Assembly: GCF_963678975.1 (NCBI RefSeq) | Contig: NC_089276.1 | Location: forward strand, 23,605,059 to 23,669,058 | DNA length: 64,000 nucleotides | Source: Dysidea avara | Taxonomy: Eukaryota > Porifera > Demospongiae > Dictyoceratida > Dysideidae | Reading direction: 5' to 3' | In this document: piece after piece, positions 46,849 to 58,719 of the stretch | How positions within the stretch are numbered: the stretch's first letter is position 1 | Layout of the letters: each line of letters opens with the position of its first letter | Notes under the pieces: generated by a model | What the model was told of the DNA's origin: nothing | Database searches by the model: none | Seen by the model: the letters and a program-made list of their open reading frames with translations, nothing else | Made by a program: the position numbers and the translations under genes

Positions 46849-49322
46849 TGTCACGGAAATATCGGTCCGGGTAAAATCGGTCCGGCCGGACCGATTTTGG
46901 ATACCAAAACTGGTCCGGCCGGACCAAATTTGGTTGACCAAGTTTAGTCCGGCCGGACCATTTTTGGCATCCAAAATTGGTCCGGCCTGACTAAAATTGG
47001 TCCGGCCCAAACTTTGTTGGCCACATGCACCCCCTGACCACTTGGACCAATTTTGGTTGGTCCGCGGGTGTACCCGGCATTGTGTAGACAGGTCGGTCCG
47101 TGCTAAGTATATTGTGATGGATCACTGCAGCCGACTTAGCCTGGAAACTATATAAATGAGTAGCGTAGTTTAATTTCCCGAGTTCTGTGATTTACGGAAA
47201 ATGCATGTAGTAGCTAGAAACTAAATTCCATGATCTATATATGCAGCGATGAACACAGTCGCAAAATTAATGCTGTTTTAATTTAAAGCAGTGTGGTATG
47301 ATAAAAGTCCTGTATTCTTCTTCTCCATGTCAATAGCTAGCTGGGAAGTAGAGGTTTTCTTCCGGCATACATCAACTCAAATGCATGGTCAATGCTGGAT
47401 TCATGCATGGTGGTCAATGTTGCATACAAAAACACAGGTAACAAAATATTCTCCCCAAGTACGTTTTTATATGTTCAACCATGTTTGAATGTGAAAACCT
47501 TTTCTTGTATTATTGATATAAATTACCAATTAAATTTTTTTTTTAAAAACGTTCAATAAACTTCACAAGCATCATCAGCTCTGCAGTGTTTGGTTGAATC
47601 TTTCATCCAGCCTGTTTGTGTTGATTATGACAAACAACTATAGCAACATGATGGAAATCACCAGCCTATGCTTGATCACTTATACTTGAGGATGGTAGAC
47701 AATATATAAAATCTACCATTAAAACATGTCTTATCTTCAACTTCTGCATAATTATATAGCTCAGAATTTAATTTGTTAATTCTGACCCTTGGTCAGTTTT
47801 TTATTAATCTGGGAATATCCATGCATGCACGCATTGTCATAAACAGATACACATATTATTTCAGGGACTGATCCAGAGGGGTGGATGAGGTAGCTAGCCA
47901 CCCACCATGCATGGCCTTGCAGCCACTCAGACATGCATTATTTAATAATGAATATTACTGATCATGAACACTCTTTTGTTATATCAATATGAACTAAATC
48001 CCTACATTGCATCAGATTCCAATGCTAGCTGGCTATAACCTTACAGTAGATGGTAGCAGTATACATGAATTTATCTATGATCATGGGCAGTATATTAACT
48101 ATTACCAGGCAGAGAACTTCTTGAAGGAAGATATGGGGTCTGCTTTAGGATTGAGTCGATTTTACTTTTATGTCTGCAACAACTCGCCCTAAGGCTGTGG
48201 AATAATGCGACTGCATGCCTCAAAATTTTAAGTTGGCTAAGTAGTAAAAAACATACTGAGAATATTTTAGCTATAACCTTTATAAGGTGATGTTTCTTCC
48301 TGTGGGGCATGTCATTAGTAGGAGATGATAGTTCACATTTAGTTATTCAATGGAGTAAACCTAAACTATCATCTCCTACATATCACATATGACAGAGAGG
48401 AATGTGCAGTATGTGCACAGGTGTTACATAGCAGGTGCATTACAATTTGTTTTAACCACTGGTGTTAACTCATGATCAGCCTGTATACTGAGATTACAAA
48501 ATACATTAGGCCAGGAAACTTGATTATACTAGTTTCTCATCCACAAAAATTCAGATTTCCATGCAGGCGGGAGGTCATTTTTCATTGTTCATTAGTAAAG
48601 AAAATACTCCAAATCAGGCAAGTCTGTTATAAAGGTTAACTATAAAACCTTTTAAGAACTATTACTTACTTATTAGCTACCACCGTTTCTGAGGTGCAAG
48701 TGACATTTGCCGTGCTGTAAAATGATAACCAGCCTTCCTAACATCAAAATACGCGTGTACACGTGATTGATAACAGCAATAATGAAATAAGAGGCGGTGG
48801 GGTAAAAAGGGATGTGGGCGGGGATGCGAATCAATTAATCAACTTTGTCCGGCCTTATTATGTTCACAAGGGTATATGGGTGACTGCTCTATTAGAGTAT
48901 CTCGATCTTAAGCACCTCCAATGCGGCTAGCTGATCCCGTGCATGCAATGATCCGTGCCCTTGTTGGATAACCTTTTAAGCACAAATCCATGCAGTGATA
49001 ATGCCTACAATGCTCATTATTCGAGATTGATAAATGAGAATAGCTATAGCTAAGTCGGCTACAGTGTTCCGTCACAAACAACTTATAGCTATGCATGCAT
49101 CATTGGCTGCATGCGTTAGTGGTCCACCCGGACCCATTTTGGTCGACCAATATTGGTCCGAGTGGTCAGGAGTGCATGTGGCCAACTAGGTTTGGACCGG
49201 ACCAATTTTGGTCAGGTCGGACCAATTTCGGATGCTAAAGATGGTCCGGGCGGACTAAATTTGGTCGACTGAAAATGGTCCGGCCGGACCGATTTTTGCT
49301 CCGGACCAAAATTTTCGTTACA
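46849..49322. mobile_element. 2.5-kb non-autonomous Ginger-like element with GGTCCGGCCGGACC arrays
   Basis: Its ends are inverted: TGTCACGGAAATATCGGTCC at 46849 and, inward from 49322, TGTAACGAAAATTTTGGTCC. About 200 bp at each end (46850-47090 and 49120-49310) are inverted copies packed with 'ggtccggccggacc' palindromes and 'aattttgg' spacers. The middle has no convincing gene; a hairpin lies at about 48319-48380 and a CTCTATTAGAG motif at 48883. It abuts the Ginger1 element within 3 bp. Confidence 0.7.
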
Positions 49323-49501
49323 GCACGAAATTTTAAAAATAATTTTTGCATCTCACGAAATACTAAAATCGATAGTTCTGTGAAGACAACAATCGTGCCT
49401 CCGGTTTCATGGTGGATCTAGCAATGGGATACTACAATGAACATCCCACAATGGTAGGGGGATTGATTTGTGAAAGTTGATTTTTCGGATTGCGGACCCT
49501 A

Positions 49502-49627
49502 TCTATTAGAGTATATCGATCTTTTAAATAGGTATTCAGGGGGCCCTTCATGGGGCCTCCTGGGGCCCCTTTCAGGCTGGGGCCCGGGGCAAAATGCCCC
49601 AGTTGTCCCCCCCTGTGGGCGGCCCTG
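49502..49627. mobile_element. hAT-type MITE, right half
   Basis: Continues the interrupted motif TCTATTAGAGTATATCGATC and ends GGGCGGCCCTG; this is the partner of 37713-37946. GGTCGACC follows. Confidence 0.85.
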
Positions 49628-49797
49628 GGTCGACCTTGTTCGATTAGCGAAGAAGGTGATAACCGTGTTCTCTGGCAGTTCGTGCGAACGAAGGTCTTGC
49701 TAAGTGGATAAGTACTGCGAGTGAGACGAGTCAGAGCCGAGAAAACAAGTTAACTTCTGCGAAGTTCATTCCGCGAAAATACTGAGTTGGGCTGTGG
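49628..49797 (+). other. Remainder of the split 5' exon, with splice donor
   Basis: After the MITE the sequence resembles 59735-59865 in position and ends at a strong donor (TGTGG|GTGAGTATC) matching that of the second copy (CAGTGG|GTGAGTATC). It is GC-richer than its surroundings and has no ATG-initiated long frame, so it is probably 5'UTR of a gene whose coding exons lie downstream. Confidence 0.5.
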
Positions 49798-50149
49798 GTG
49801 AGTATCCTGCTTTATGTGTAGCACAGTGTGTATTCTTTACGACCTGACACTGGCGACACCGAGACAAACTGGCGCCTTCATGTCATGCATGCACAGTAGC
49901 TATTCAGTTGAATGTTGGTGATTGTCACCATGTGTAGAATATGTATGTATGTCCTACATGAACACTATAATGGATGTTTGAGCCTGTGGTATTCAAGTGA
50001 ATTCATGTGTCATGGTTAGCACTCTAGGAGGTGGTGATGTTCATCACACTTCTAGTGAGGTGGTGCAATGAGAGGCACCTCTAAATCATCTGTGACACTT
50101 GGCCAGAAGGGTCACTACGAGACCAACTTGGGTGCAGTTCTCAGGCAAG

Positions 50150-50380
50150 TGGCTACTGGAGGTGGGGGTGAATATTTTACAGGAGCAACTATCAGCCATG
50201 AACATAACTACCTAATAGCTGGACCAGATGGTGTGCTTTGGAGAAGGGGCCATGGAGCTATGCACGCGTGAAAAGGCTGTTTTCTTTCTTCCTGTCAATA
50301 TACTCACGGTATGGTGCACTGGCTTTCTTGGTCACACGACACACTACCATGTGTCTTGATGCCTATATGTATAAAATGAC
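50150..50380 (+). repeat. Family S repeat copy
   Basis: 'ccatggagctatgcac', 'cctgtcaatatactcacggt' and 'cacacgacacactaccatgt' match the reverse complement of 6230-6300. Confidence 0.6.
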
Positions 50381-50675
50381 AGTGAAATAGACATCTGTTG
50401 TTCATTGCTTTATATCAAAAGTACTTTTTAATGTTGTGTAAAACTGTTTACATATTATTGTAGTGCATTGGATTTTGTTTCGATAGCCCATTGTACAGTA
50501 TCAGAAGTCTGACATTCTGCCTATGTTGTAGCACACTGTTTCTTGCTCAAGGTTTTGAAAGGTGTTGGCAATAAATAGTCTTTTTATATATTTAAAGATT
50601 GCACCATTTTTTACTGTTGTAGAAAATTTGCTATGTTTCCTGCATGCTTATTAATATTGTTTTATATCACTTCAG

Positions 50676-50957
50676 TTATCCATATGCTGGTGATGTTACT
50701 ATCAACATATCACATCTACATGCATCCCTTGCTCACTTTGACATAATGACTGATGAGTTTCAAGCCAAAGTTGTACGTGTGGGCTCTATGGTTGATGTTG
50801 CAGACATAATCAGAAGTATTGGAGAACAGGCTCACCAGACTGATATGGTTAATATTATAACTTGTCAAGACCATATATTATATTTTTTTAATACTTGCAG
50901 GTTTGGGGTTCTACCGGTTGGGGTAATCGTTCTTGGTTGTGTACTGATATTAGTAAG
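50676..50957 (+). CDS. Two spliced exons of an unrecognised gene
   Basis: Exon 50676-50847 (after TTCAG, entered in phase 2) encodes about 57 residues (YPYAGDVTINISHLHASL... ending HQTDM) and ends in phase 0 at a weak GTTAAT donor. Exon 50901-50957, after a good polypyrimidine-CAG, adds VWGSTGWGNRSWLCTDISK and ends at GTGAGA. Both are stop-free and have balanced composition, and lie downstream of the split promoter, so they could be its coding exons. I do not recognise the family. Confidence 0.4.
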
Positions 50958-51483
50958 GTGAGAGTATGCCTAGGTGGATCCCAAATGTATACAAACTGTA
51001 TTAGCATTTATTTTTTTCCTCGTATGAAAGCCACACTTGAATATATGTCTGTCTCAATTATAGGCCAGGGGACTTTTCCTGCATAAATGTCTCAAATGTA
51101 TGTATGGTTAACTAAATTCTCTATGCTTACTGTTACAGTAATGGCATTCAACATCACTTGGACTTGTCCAAAAGCTTTTAACATGAGACAATCCAGTAAG
51201 GTTTTTATTTAAGGTCTTTAAGGTGGCACTAAAGTAATAATGTGAAGCCATACAGTGCCCATTCATCACAATTAAAATTAATCCACGCAGTTAATGAGCT
51301 ATTTCAGGGTGATAGAGAACTTCACTTGAGAATCATGCAGTCTACTTCTAAAGGGTTTGTAAGATAGTCTGTAGTGTTGCAGTGAACCATACCAATTTTC
51401 GTGGAAACACTCGTTTAATTTTGTATCTCTGAAACTCTGAAATTACAAGGTAATTTAAAAAGTAGCTCTCCTAAGACACAACC

Positions 51484-51872
51484 TATAGTATGTTCACGTT
51501 GAGCTGAATCCTCAAAAACATTTAATAACTCCTGGATGCAATTACACACGATCTTGAAATTTGGCTCAATTGTAGTACTGCTTGATCCACTAAAAATATT
51601 TCAAAATCATTTTGTTCAAATGTTTGACATAATATTTACAGCCAATCAAAATTTTCACAATACATTTCCTATGGGGAAGCCATATAAGTACAGCATCCAT
51701 TACGGCCCTTTCCTGAACTTGTAATGGAGCCAAACTGTACATGTCTGTTGTTGACTCCTTTACTGTTACCAATAATCATCTGGTTGGCTGAAATGTTAAC
51801 TCTATTGAGAAAAAAATCCACTTTTAATTTTTAGCTGTTTTTCAGGATTCAGCTCAACGTGAACATACTATA
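51484..51872. mobile_element. Tc1/mariner-like MITE with about 33-bp TIRs
   Basis: TATAGTATGTTCACGTTGAG at the left is matched exactly by its inverse ending CGTGAACATACTATA. The terminal TA on both sides fits a TA duplication. No coding frame inside. Confidence 0.7.
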
Positions 51873-52150
51873 GCGTAGACTGACAGGTTAATAGAGCTGA
51901 TTCTTTCAAATCTTCGTATCGCTTCACTTTGTTCTATTAGTTTCTGTGTGTTTTTTTTTGTTTTGTTTGTTTGTTTTTTACACAGGACCACAAACAGCTG
52001 ACCCATTAGCCTTGTAAGGCTTCACATAATTACTTCAGTGCAACCTTAATTCTTACCTTGGAATTTCTGATTTGGTACATGCCTGTACCCTTGATTTCTT
52101 GGTTTGACATGTGTGTATGTCTGCAAGAGATTTGAGTCTATTTAATAGTT

Positions 52151-52490
52151 ATACCACGGCTGCTTGGGATTTTGCTGACATATACACCCGCAGCCCTCGG
52201 GCCTGCGGCATATGTGACCGGGCCTGCGAAAACAAGGCATGTGGGCACAAACTACACCTCATCACTTTATAGATCATATCTCCGTATTGGAACAGAATAT
52301 TTGCATTCTGTAACTTGCATCCTAAAGCCAATTACATTTGCACTAAAAGCTGAAAATTGCATTGCCATAGCAGTATGGTACAAAACGTTATGAGTGATGA
52401 AAGTTTGAAAAAGTAGGCAAAAATCATGTGCCCACATGCCCTATCGCAGGCCCAGTCACATATCAGCAAAATCCCAAGCAGCTGTGGTAT
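52151..52490. mobile_element. Inverted-repeat element, 340 bp
   Basis: ATACCACGGCTGCTTGGGAT at the left is matched by the inverse ATCCCAAGCAGCTGTGGTAT at the right. Further inside, 'catgtgggcac' and 'gtgcccacatg' also pair. Non-autonomous. Confidence 0.75.
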
Positions 52491-53244
52491 AAGTGATATA
52501 TACCACTTGGGGCACACTCACCTAATAGGTGAAAGAACTAATGAGAACTCATCCTGTTTGTTTTATACAGTAGCATCTGAAAATTGATCGTGGTTTTAAA
52601 AGCATGGGCTAATAGCCATCAAAACACTGTCCATACGTTAAAACGTCATTAATACATTACTATGCTTCAACACGCTATGTTAGAAAACTTGCGATTGTGG
52701 GATTGAGTTTATATTGTTATCATTTTTGTACTAAGTTGAGCCAACTAACTTCGCTATTGGGACAGTAAGTAAGTTATTATATTAAGTTAAGGTCTTAGGA
52801 CTGTAAGTTACTAACCTATTTCAATGTAGCAGTAGTAGCTTTGCTGTTCCGTGGTCTGTTCAAAGGCTGATACGCGGTGGGTAGAAATACGCATCCACAA
52901 TCGTCCAAACAATTATTTTATGCCTTCATTCTCCTTTAGTAACAACCAACTAGTCTATCTTAGCCTATGTACTAAGTAGTGTTGTTCCAGTATTAAGAAA
53001 TTTGTTAGTATAGTATTGGTATTAGTATTTCACCTTGACTATTAAAGATAGTAAAGTACTAGTATTACTTTTGGTATGTAAATTTTTATGAGTAAGTATT
53101 TTAAAGTATTTACTACCACAATTTGCTCTGGCAAAGTGTATGTTGCCAAAAGTTATGGTAAGTAGTTAGTACATAGTACCCAGTTAGTAACTATAATTAT
53201 TGTTCTGGTCTGATCTAGTAAATCTACAGATATTTCTTGTTTCT

Positions 53245-55591
53245 TCAAATAAATATTTCTCTTTCTAAATTTTTCTGTGTTAATCTGTTTCTCTTTCCCC
53301 CGGTAGCATCCCCACCAGTTGAAAAAATCTGCTCTACAGGGGCAGTTGAGGCTGGTACTGCTAAAATATCACAGGCTATTGGAGCTAGTACTGGATAGTG
53401 CTTCAGTTTCCCTACCCAATAATCTAATGAATCCATTTTATGCTCTTCAATGGTTGTACTAGCAAGTGAATAATCATTTAACTCCAAGTCATGTTTGTCT
53501 GGTGTAGTGCTATTTTCTCTGGATTCTTCTTCTTCGAGTAGCTTGCTTACATGTAGTCTACTAAGATGCTTGAACCGTTTTGCTTGAGGCTCCCCTGAGT
53601 CAGAACGGCTAGGGATTGGGTTGGTTGTAGGATTTCCTTCAATCTGTGTCTCTGCGGGTACTTCACACTGGTCTTGGTGGGAAATTAGTTGCTTTATAAA
53701 TACTTGAGCTAGCTCTTCCTGTTGTTTTGAAAGAACATTCTTATAAGCTGGGTTAAAGTATGTAGATATAATGTATACAGAGTCAAACATGTCAGATTCT
53801 GCATCCATTACAAACTTAAACCTTTTCTTCATATCAGTTAGCATTTTGTCTGCCATTACTGTTACTGTTGACCCTGGTTTCTTCATCTCTCTTAGATGCA
53901 ATTTCAATTCTTTAAGAACTGCATGGTATCACCATTGCTATTGTAGTTGTGTCCTCTGCACTAGTAATGTTTGTATGATGATGAAATGGCTCCAAAACCT
54001 TTTCAATTACCTGTAGCCTTTTCCATTCACTTGAACTTAAACCTTCCCACTCCCAGGGGCGGATCCAGAGTCTGGAAAGAGGGGGGGGCACCTTGCTGAA
54101 AAAAAGTTGAAGAGCAAAAAAAAAAAAAAAAAAGGTCACAACAATAATAGCTAGTTATCCTTTACCAAATATATTATATCATGTATGTTATGTAAAATAA
54201 AATCCTATTTATAGCTTCCTAAGTAAGCTACACTTCCCCATGAACACTGACTGCTTTATTAGAGTGATTGGTGATTGACTGCTCTATTAGAGTATCTCGA
54301 TCTTATATTATACATTTTTTTAAGGGAGGGGGGCACGTGCCCCCTGTGCCCCCCCCCCCCCCCTCCTGGATCTGCCACTGACTCCAGTTCTTCTAAAACT
54401 TCTAATAAGTGTGGTTTAGCATCTATCATTCAACTTATCATTAGAAATGTCGAATTCCATCTAGTCGGTACATCATTTATTAATTTTCCCAGCCTTGTTG
54501 ACAAGCTTTTCTGTCATTTTATAGGATTTGTTGCACTGACTCACTAACTGTCTAGCTTTCTTTATAGCTGTATTGGATGATATTACACAGGAATTGACCA
54601 CTAGTTGTAAAGTATGCATGAAGCATCCTAGTCTTTTGAAATTCTCAGCCGTTAGGGTTGTCTGGTGAATTTCTTCACCCACTTCAAAGTCTGTCACACT
54701 CTCTTCTATAGGAGTAATGGTTCTTGATTCCAAGTCGTCATCTGAGTCAGAAGAATGGTGACTTTCCATGCTTTCTTGGCTGGGCAATGTGTTCAAGATG
54801 TCACTTTCACCATCATCAGAGTGATCATTATCAACTTGATCTGTGTAATGTGGCTTAACAAAAGCAACCATATTGCTTCCATTATCAGTTAGTATTTTAA
54901 ACACCTTAGTCTTGGGAATATTCCATTGTTGTAACACATTATTGAAAGTCTGGGCTATTCTAATAGCTGTATGGGGAGATGGGAAAGGTTCTACACCTAG
55001 AGTAACACCATGCCTTTTGTGGTCAGCTTGTGAGAAACAATGTGCTGTGATACCTAGAAATGATGCAGTCATGCCTTTTTTGGTCCAATTATCAGCACAA
55101 AGATTTATCTTACTGGCACTTTGTAAAACTAAATAATATTGATCTTTGCTTTTAACTCTTGAGCAAGTCCTTCTATTTCTTTACTTAACCCTTTTCTTCC
55201 AGGTGGCTAATACTGTTTGTACATTTCTAAAAGCAGTTCTCTAAATTCCAAATTATCAACTAAAGATGTTACAACATTTGATGTGCCAATGAAAACAGCT
55301 AATTTTTTGTAATAGCTTTATACTTTCTTGGTGATTTGTCATACACCATATCACTCTTAAATTCTGATAATTTCAGCTGCTTTGATTTACTAAAAGAAGA
55401 AGAAGCAATAGAATCCAGTTTCTTTTATTCCATTTTCTTCTTTTCTTTGTCCTCTTGCTCAGCAAGTTTTGAGAACTCATTTTTTTGTGATGGGATTTTA
55501 GATGTGACTTTAGATTTGTAGGGTACTTTCCTTTAATCCTGTGATTGGAAGGTTCTTTCCCTTCCTCCTTATCCACCAAAACTTGACACAA
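53245..55591 (-). pseudogene. hAT transposase with BED-type finger, broken
   Basis: Read 5' to 3' on the minus strand: a BED-like zinc finger (CQVLVDK...NLKSHLKSHHKK, near 55580-55470); a core with ILTDNGSNM (catalytic Asp region), an acidic insert and CFMHTLQLVV (55072-54473); DVPTRWNSTFLMI in another frame; after the MITE at 54054-54380, EWEGLSSSEWKRL; then the C-terminal dimerisation region VPASTAPVEQIFSTGG...KRNRLTQKNLER (53907-53245). Frame changes near 54480 and 53910, a TGA at 54430-54432 and the MITE make it non-functional. Confidence 0.85.
54054..54380. mobile_element. 327-bp MITE inserted in the hAT transposase
   Basis: Starts CAGGGGCGGATCCAGAG, ends CTCCTGGATCTGCCACTG, with ACTCC duplicated outside (54049-54053 and 54381-54385). 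Removing it and one ACTCC rejoins the transposase in frame (EELEWEGLS). It contains a poly-A run and two CTCTATTAGAG-type motifs (54253 and 54277), as does the MITE split at 37946/49502. Confidence 0.85.
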
Positions 55592-56683
55592 ACTTATATC
55601 CAGAGCTTTGTCATAACTAGGCTACTAGGTAACCTCTGCTTTGCCATTTCACTAACAGCTTCCACCTACAATAAACTCCAACAGTTCCAGTTAGCAAAGT
55701 GAACTAAGCAATTTTTGTGCTCTCCTTAGTCCTTAAATACTGATAGATCAAATAACATGGGCAAAGTGACTATTGGGTTAAGTAATACCAGAGGATATAA
55801 AGGGCCTAATGGCTTTGAAAAGACTTTTTCATAAGTTTAAAAACATGCTGATTACTGATAAATGAAAACTTGTCAATGAGTCAGCAAATCACTGAATACT
55901 TACTAAGTCTTGATGAAGCAATTATAAGTAAAGAGTAAGTATTTAGTATCTAACCATCCCTTTACTAAAGTATTGAGTATCTCTTTAGTAAATCATCCAA
56001 CATGTGGTATAGTATTAGTAAGCAATACTAACAGAAAAAAGGCTATACTTTTCCCTAAGTAAGTATTAGTAAAAGTATACCAGAACAACACTAGTACTAA
56101 GCTTAGCAACTACTACAAAAACGAATCCCACAATGCAAAGCTCTATGTCGCTCAATATAACGAGTCAAAGCGTATCGTTTCTTTGAACTGGCTGGGCATC
56201 AAAGTCATTGGCAAACCACTTTCCTATGATATTTCTCTGGCAATATGCGAATTAAACACCGAGTGGTGCCTTTGAATGCCCACGCTAAAGTGGTATATTT
56301 TTAGATAACTTCATTCAGATTATTCTTTTGAGAACAATAACATAGAATTTGTCTTACTCTAGCATGAAGCATTTCTACTAAGCTTCTCTAGTGTCAACTC
56401 CTTCAGGTACCACAATGGTCTGTGTAATCTCTCCAGTAATTGTGTTCATGCTATGCATGTCTTTTTGTAACAGTGCTCAAGTAATGCTAGCTGAGTGTTC
56501 CTTACAACAATACTGATGATGTCACTCTCTTAATTAACTGCTACCATCCGATGGGTACCAGCCAAAGTTTTGAAAGTCAGTGAGTTCATTTTGTTAGAAT
56601 GCATTTTTATTGTATTTGCCTTTTCCATTAGAACTTCCACAGTGTTGCTCATTTCTATAAAACTGCTGATAACTGTTTCACAG

Positions 56684-57369
56684 AATGTAGTAATGCAGAA
56701 CCAGGAGCAGCTGTTACTACTGGTATAGATGTTGATGATTTAGTCCGTGATTCTCTTAGCAAAGCTGAAGTGTACTCTTCACCTAATCACCATCAACAAT
56801 CACCACTTCTTCAGTATACATTTACAAGTACAACGGGAATGTCCCCAGTACTTGGTGATGCAGACAACAGAACGGGCCATACTAAACCAACAGGCAGCCA
56901 CAACAGATGGCATAATGATGCTGGTCATTTGATCATCATCAAAATGTTATTAGAGGAAACATGGTATCTAGAAGTGCATCAAGAGCCAAGACTCCATTGA
57001 AAGCTGTAGATGTTGACATAAACAATACAAGTTATTCCTTGCAGACTAATGACATGCAGGACTATGGTTAGAAACCCTAAAACTGTCAGTGATTATGAGA
57101 GCCATGATCAATACAAGGAATATTCTAGTAGTAGTCTGCCAGGGATTATGAGACAGACGGCAGGAAATTCCAATGTTGTATCCCTTTTTGGGTGTTATGG
57201 TACACAACAGGTATGCTTGTACTGTGCATAGACAGTTTACAGAGTTAGCATGTTCATTCAAGCCATTGTTTATGTGAATTCTGTAATGCTGGTGTTAGCA
57301 TGTTTGTTTACCTTTTAGAAGACTGTACACGAAAGTGATCAGGTACCAGCTGACAACTGTTCTAATAGA
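56684..57369 (+). CDS. Coding-like exons of an unrecognised Ser/Thr-rich protein, frame-shifted
   Basis: After a TTTCACAG acceptor, an open frame (CSNAEPGAAVTTGIDVDDLV...) runs to about 56930. It continues one frame over (FDHHQNVIRGNMVSRSASRA...NDMQDY) to about 57060 and then in a third frame (RNPKTVSDYESHDQYKEYSS...YGTQQ) to a GTATGC donor at 57211. A short exon 57320-57369 (KTVHESDQVPADNCSNR) follows. The composition is that of a disordered region. The two frame changes suggest a decaying gene or assembly indels. Possibly downstream exons of the gene at 50676. Confidence 0.35.
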
Positions 57370-57717
57370 GGTATGTAAGTGTTTTTTAGTTTTAACTAGT
57401 ATGTCAAGAGTATGTGTACTGTAGATGCGTTCATCTTCTCTCCAAACTTGTGAAAAAGATTTTCAAGAACAAGCCTCCGTACGGATGACTTTCATTGTGC
57501 TATTGCTTGTGAATATTTTTACTTACATTGTGTGAAAACAACAACATCTGTTATTTCATTTCTGTCTATAGCTATACACATTTTCTGGTATACAGTTAGG
57601 GTGGTAGTCAAAATTGGAGATATGGAATGAGAAAAAGCTTTTAAACAATTTTTTTTTTTACTTTTAGCCTAAACAGGTGAAATATTATAATTGAATGCTG
57701 TAGATCTGTGTGTAGAT

Positions 57718-58042
57718 TAGAGATGCAACAATACAGTGTGTAGATGTATCGATGTATTGCCTCTGGTGTATCACGATACAGCAGTATATTGCGCGATACA
57801 AAGCGGAGTCTAATGGTCTATGTTATTGTTTTTTTGTTTTTTTTAAAAGATAAACAAGTGAGGTAATTTTTCTTTTAGAAACACTACATATTACGCAGTT
57901 TAACCACAATGTACAATAATTTGATTGTCAAACATGTTAAGCCACAATATGCGATAGATTATATCGATACAGTTTGACTTTGTATCGATACAGTGATATT
58001 GTTTTAAAATGATATGATATGGGTCATATCGCTGCATCTCTA
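57718..58042. mobile_element. hAT-type MITE, 325 bp, TSD GTGTAGAT
   Basis: TAGAGATGCAACAATAC at the left and the inverse ATATCGCTGCATCTCTA at the right; GTGTAGAT flanks both ends (57710-57717 and 58043-58050). The interior has 'atcgata/cgatacag' repeats. Confidence 0.9.
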
Positions 58043-58284
58043 GTGTAGATTAATTTGACGTTTCTGTGATGGTTTTGTGTTCAGGCTGTTTCTGTTATAC
58101 AGTGAAACCTGTGTACTGAGGTTGTTCCCAGCTATACCTGCATGAGGAACATCTCCATCTGTAGGATGGTTCTTGTAATTACATAGGCTAGTTCAGTATA
58201 TACGTAACAGTTGGTGTAGTTAGGTGGACTCAGATATGCATACAGTTGTTCCAGCATTTCCTTTATTGGTAGCTTTCAAACTAC

Positions 58285-58400
58285 TATTTACCTGGCACAA
58301 CCATAAATTAACTTCAATATTTAGTGCATCTCTTTGTCAGGGGAAGCTTCCAACAGACTGGAAAATGGTTTTGTGGTGTCAGTTTATAAGAAAGGCTCTC
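58285..58400 (+). pseudogene. Degenerate LINE reverse-transcriptase fragment
   Basis: TSIFSASLCQGKLPTDWKMV, followed one frame over by VSVYKKGSH, matches the well-known segment 'IFN.SL..G.LP.DWK.A.V.P.FKKG' of non-LTR reverse transcriptases. It is short and frameshifted: a relic. Confidence 0.65.
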
Positions 58401-58719
58401 ACAGTTGCAAGTGTTAGTATTGCAACTGCTAAGATTGGTCTCAACTGCTAAGAGTGCCAGCATTGCAACTATATATTATTTAGTTCAAGCATTTTGCAGC
58501 AAATGTGCAAGTTATAAGAGGTGGCACTAATGTAACACTACGTGGAAAAAATTTCATTGTAGAAAGGCTTTTGCTTCACCTTTGACAGTTTAGCTATTAT
58601 TGTTGGCATGTTTCTTCCAAGTTAAATGTTCGTCTATCACTACCCACAGGTATTTAGCCAATTTGTATGTTGTAACTATTTACTGACTAGACTTGATAAC
58701 AATGCTTTATGTATAGGTC

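Larger units (their letters stand above)
37947..49501. mobile_element. 11.6-kb composite bounded by 180-bp inverted repeats
   Basis: Left repeat 37947-38126 and right repeat 49322-49501 are 180 bp each and nearly identical in inverse orientation, starting TAGGGTCCGCAATCCGAAAA. TCTATTA lies directly outside both (37940-37946 and 49502-49508) and equals the interrupted CTCTATTAGAG motif of the host MITE. Long terminal repeats with a 7-9 bp duplication suggest a Mutator-like mover, but no such transposase is present. Its interior consists of other elements. Confidence 0.8.
52977..56093. mobile_element. hAT transposon, 3.1 kb, TSD GTACTAAG
   Basis: Ends TAGTGTTGTTCCAGTATTA and, inverted from 56093, TAGTGTTGTTCTGGTATAC. 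The 8 bp GTACTAAG flank both sides (52969-52976 and 56094-56101), the duplication length of hAT elements. Subterminal repeats of 'agtattagta/taagtattag' occur at both ends. It carries a decayed minus-strand transposase interrupted by a MITE. Confidence 0.9.
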
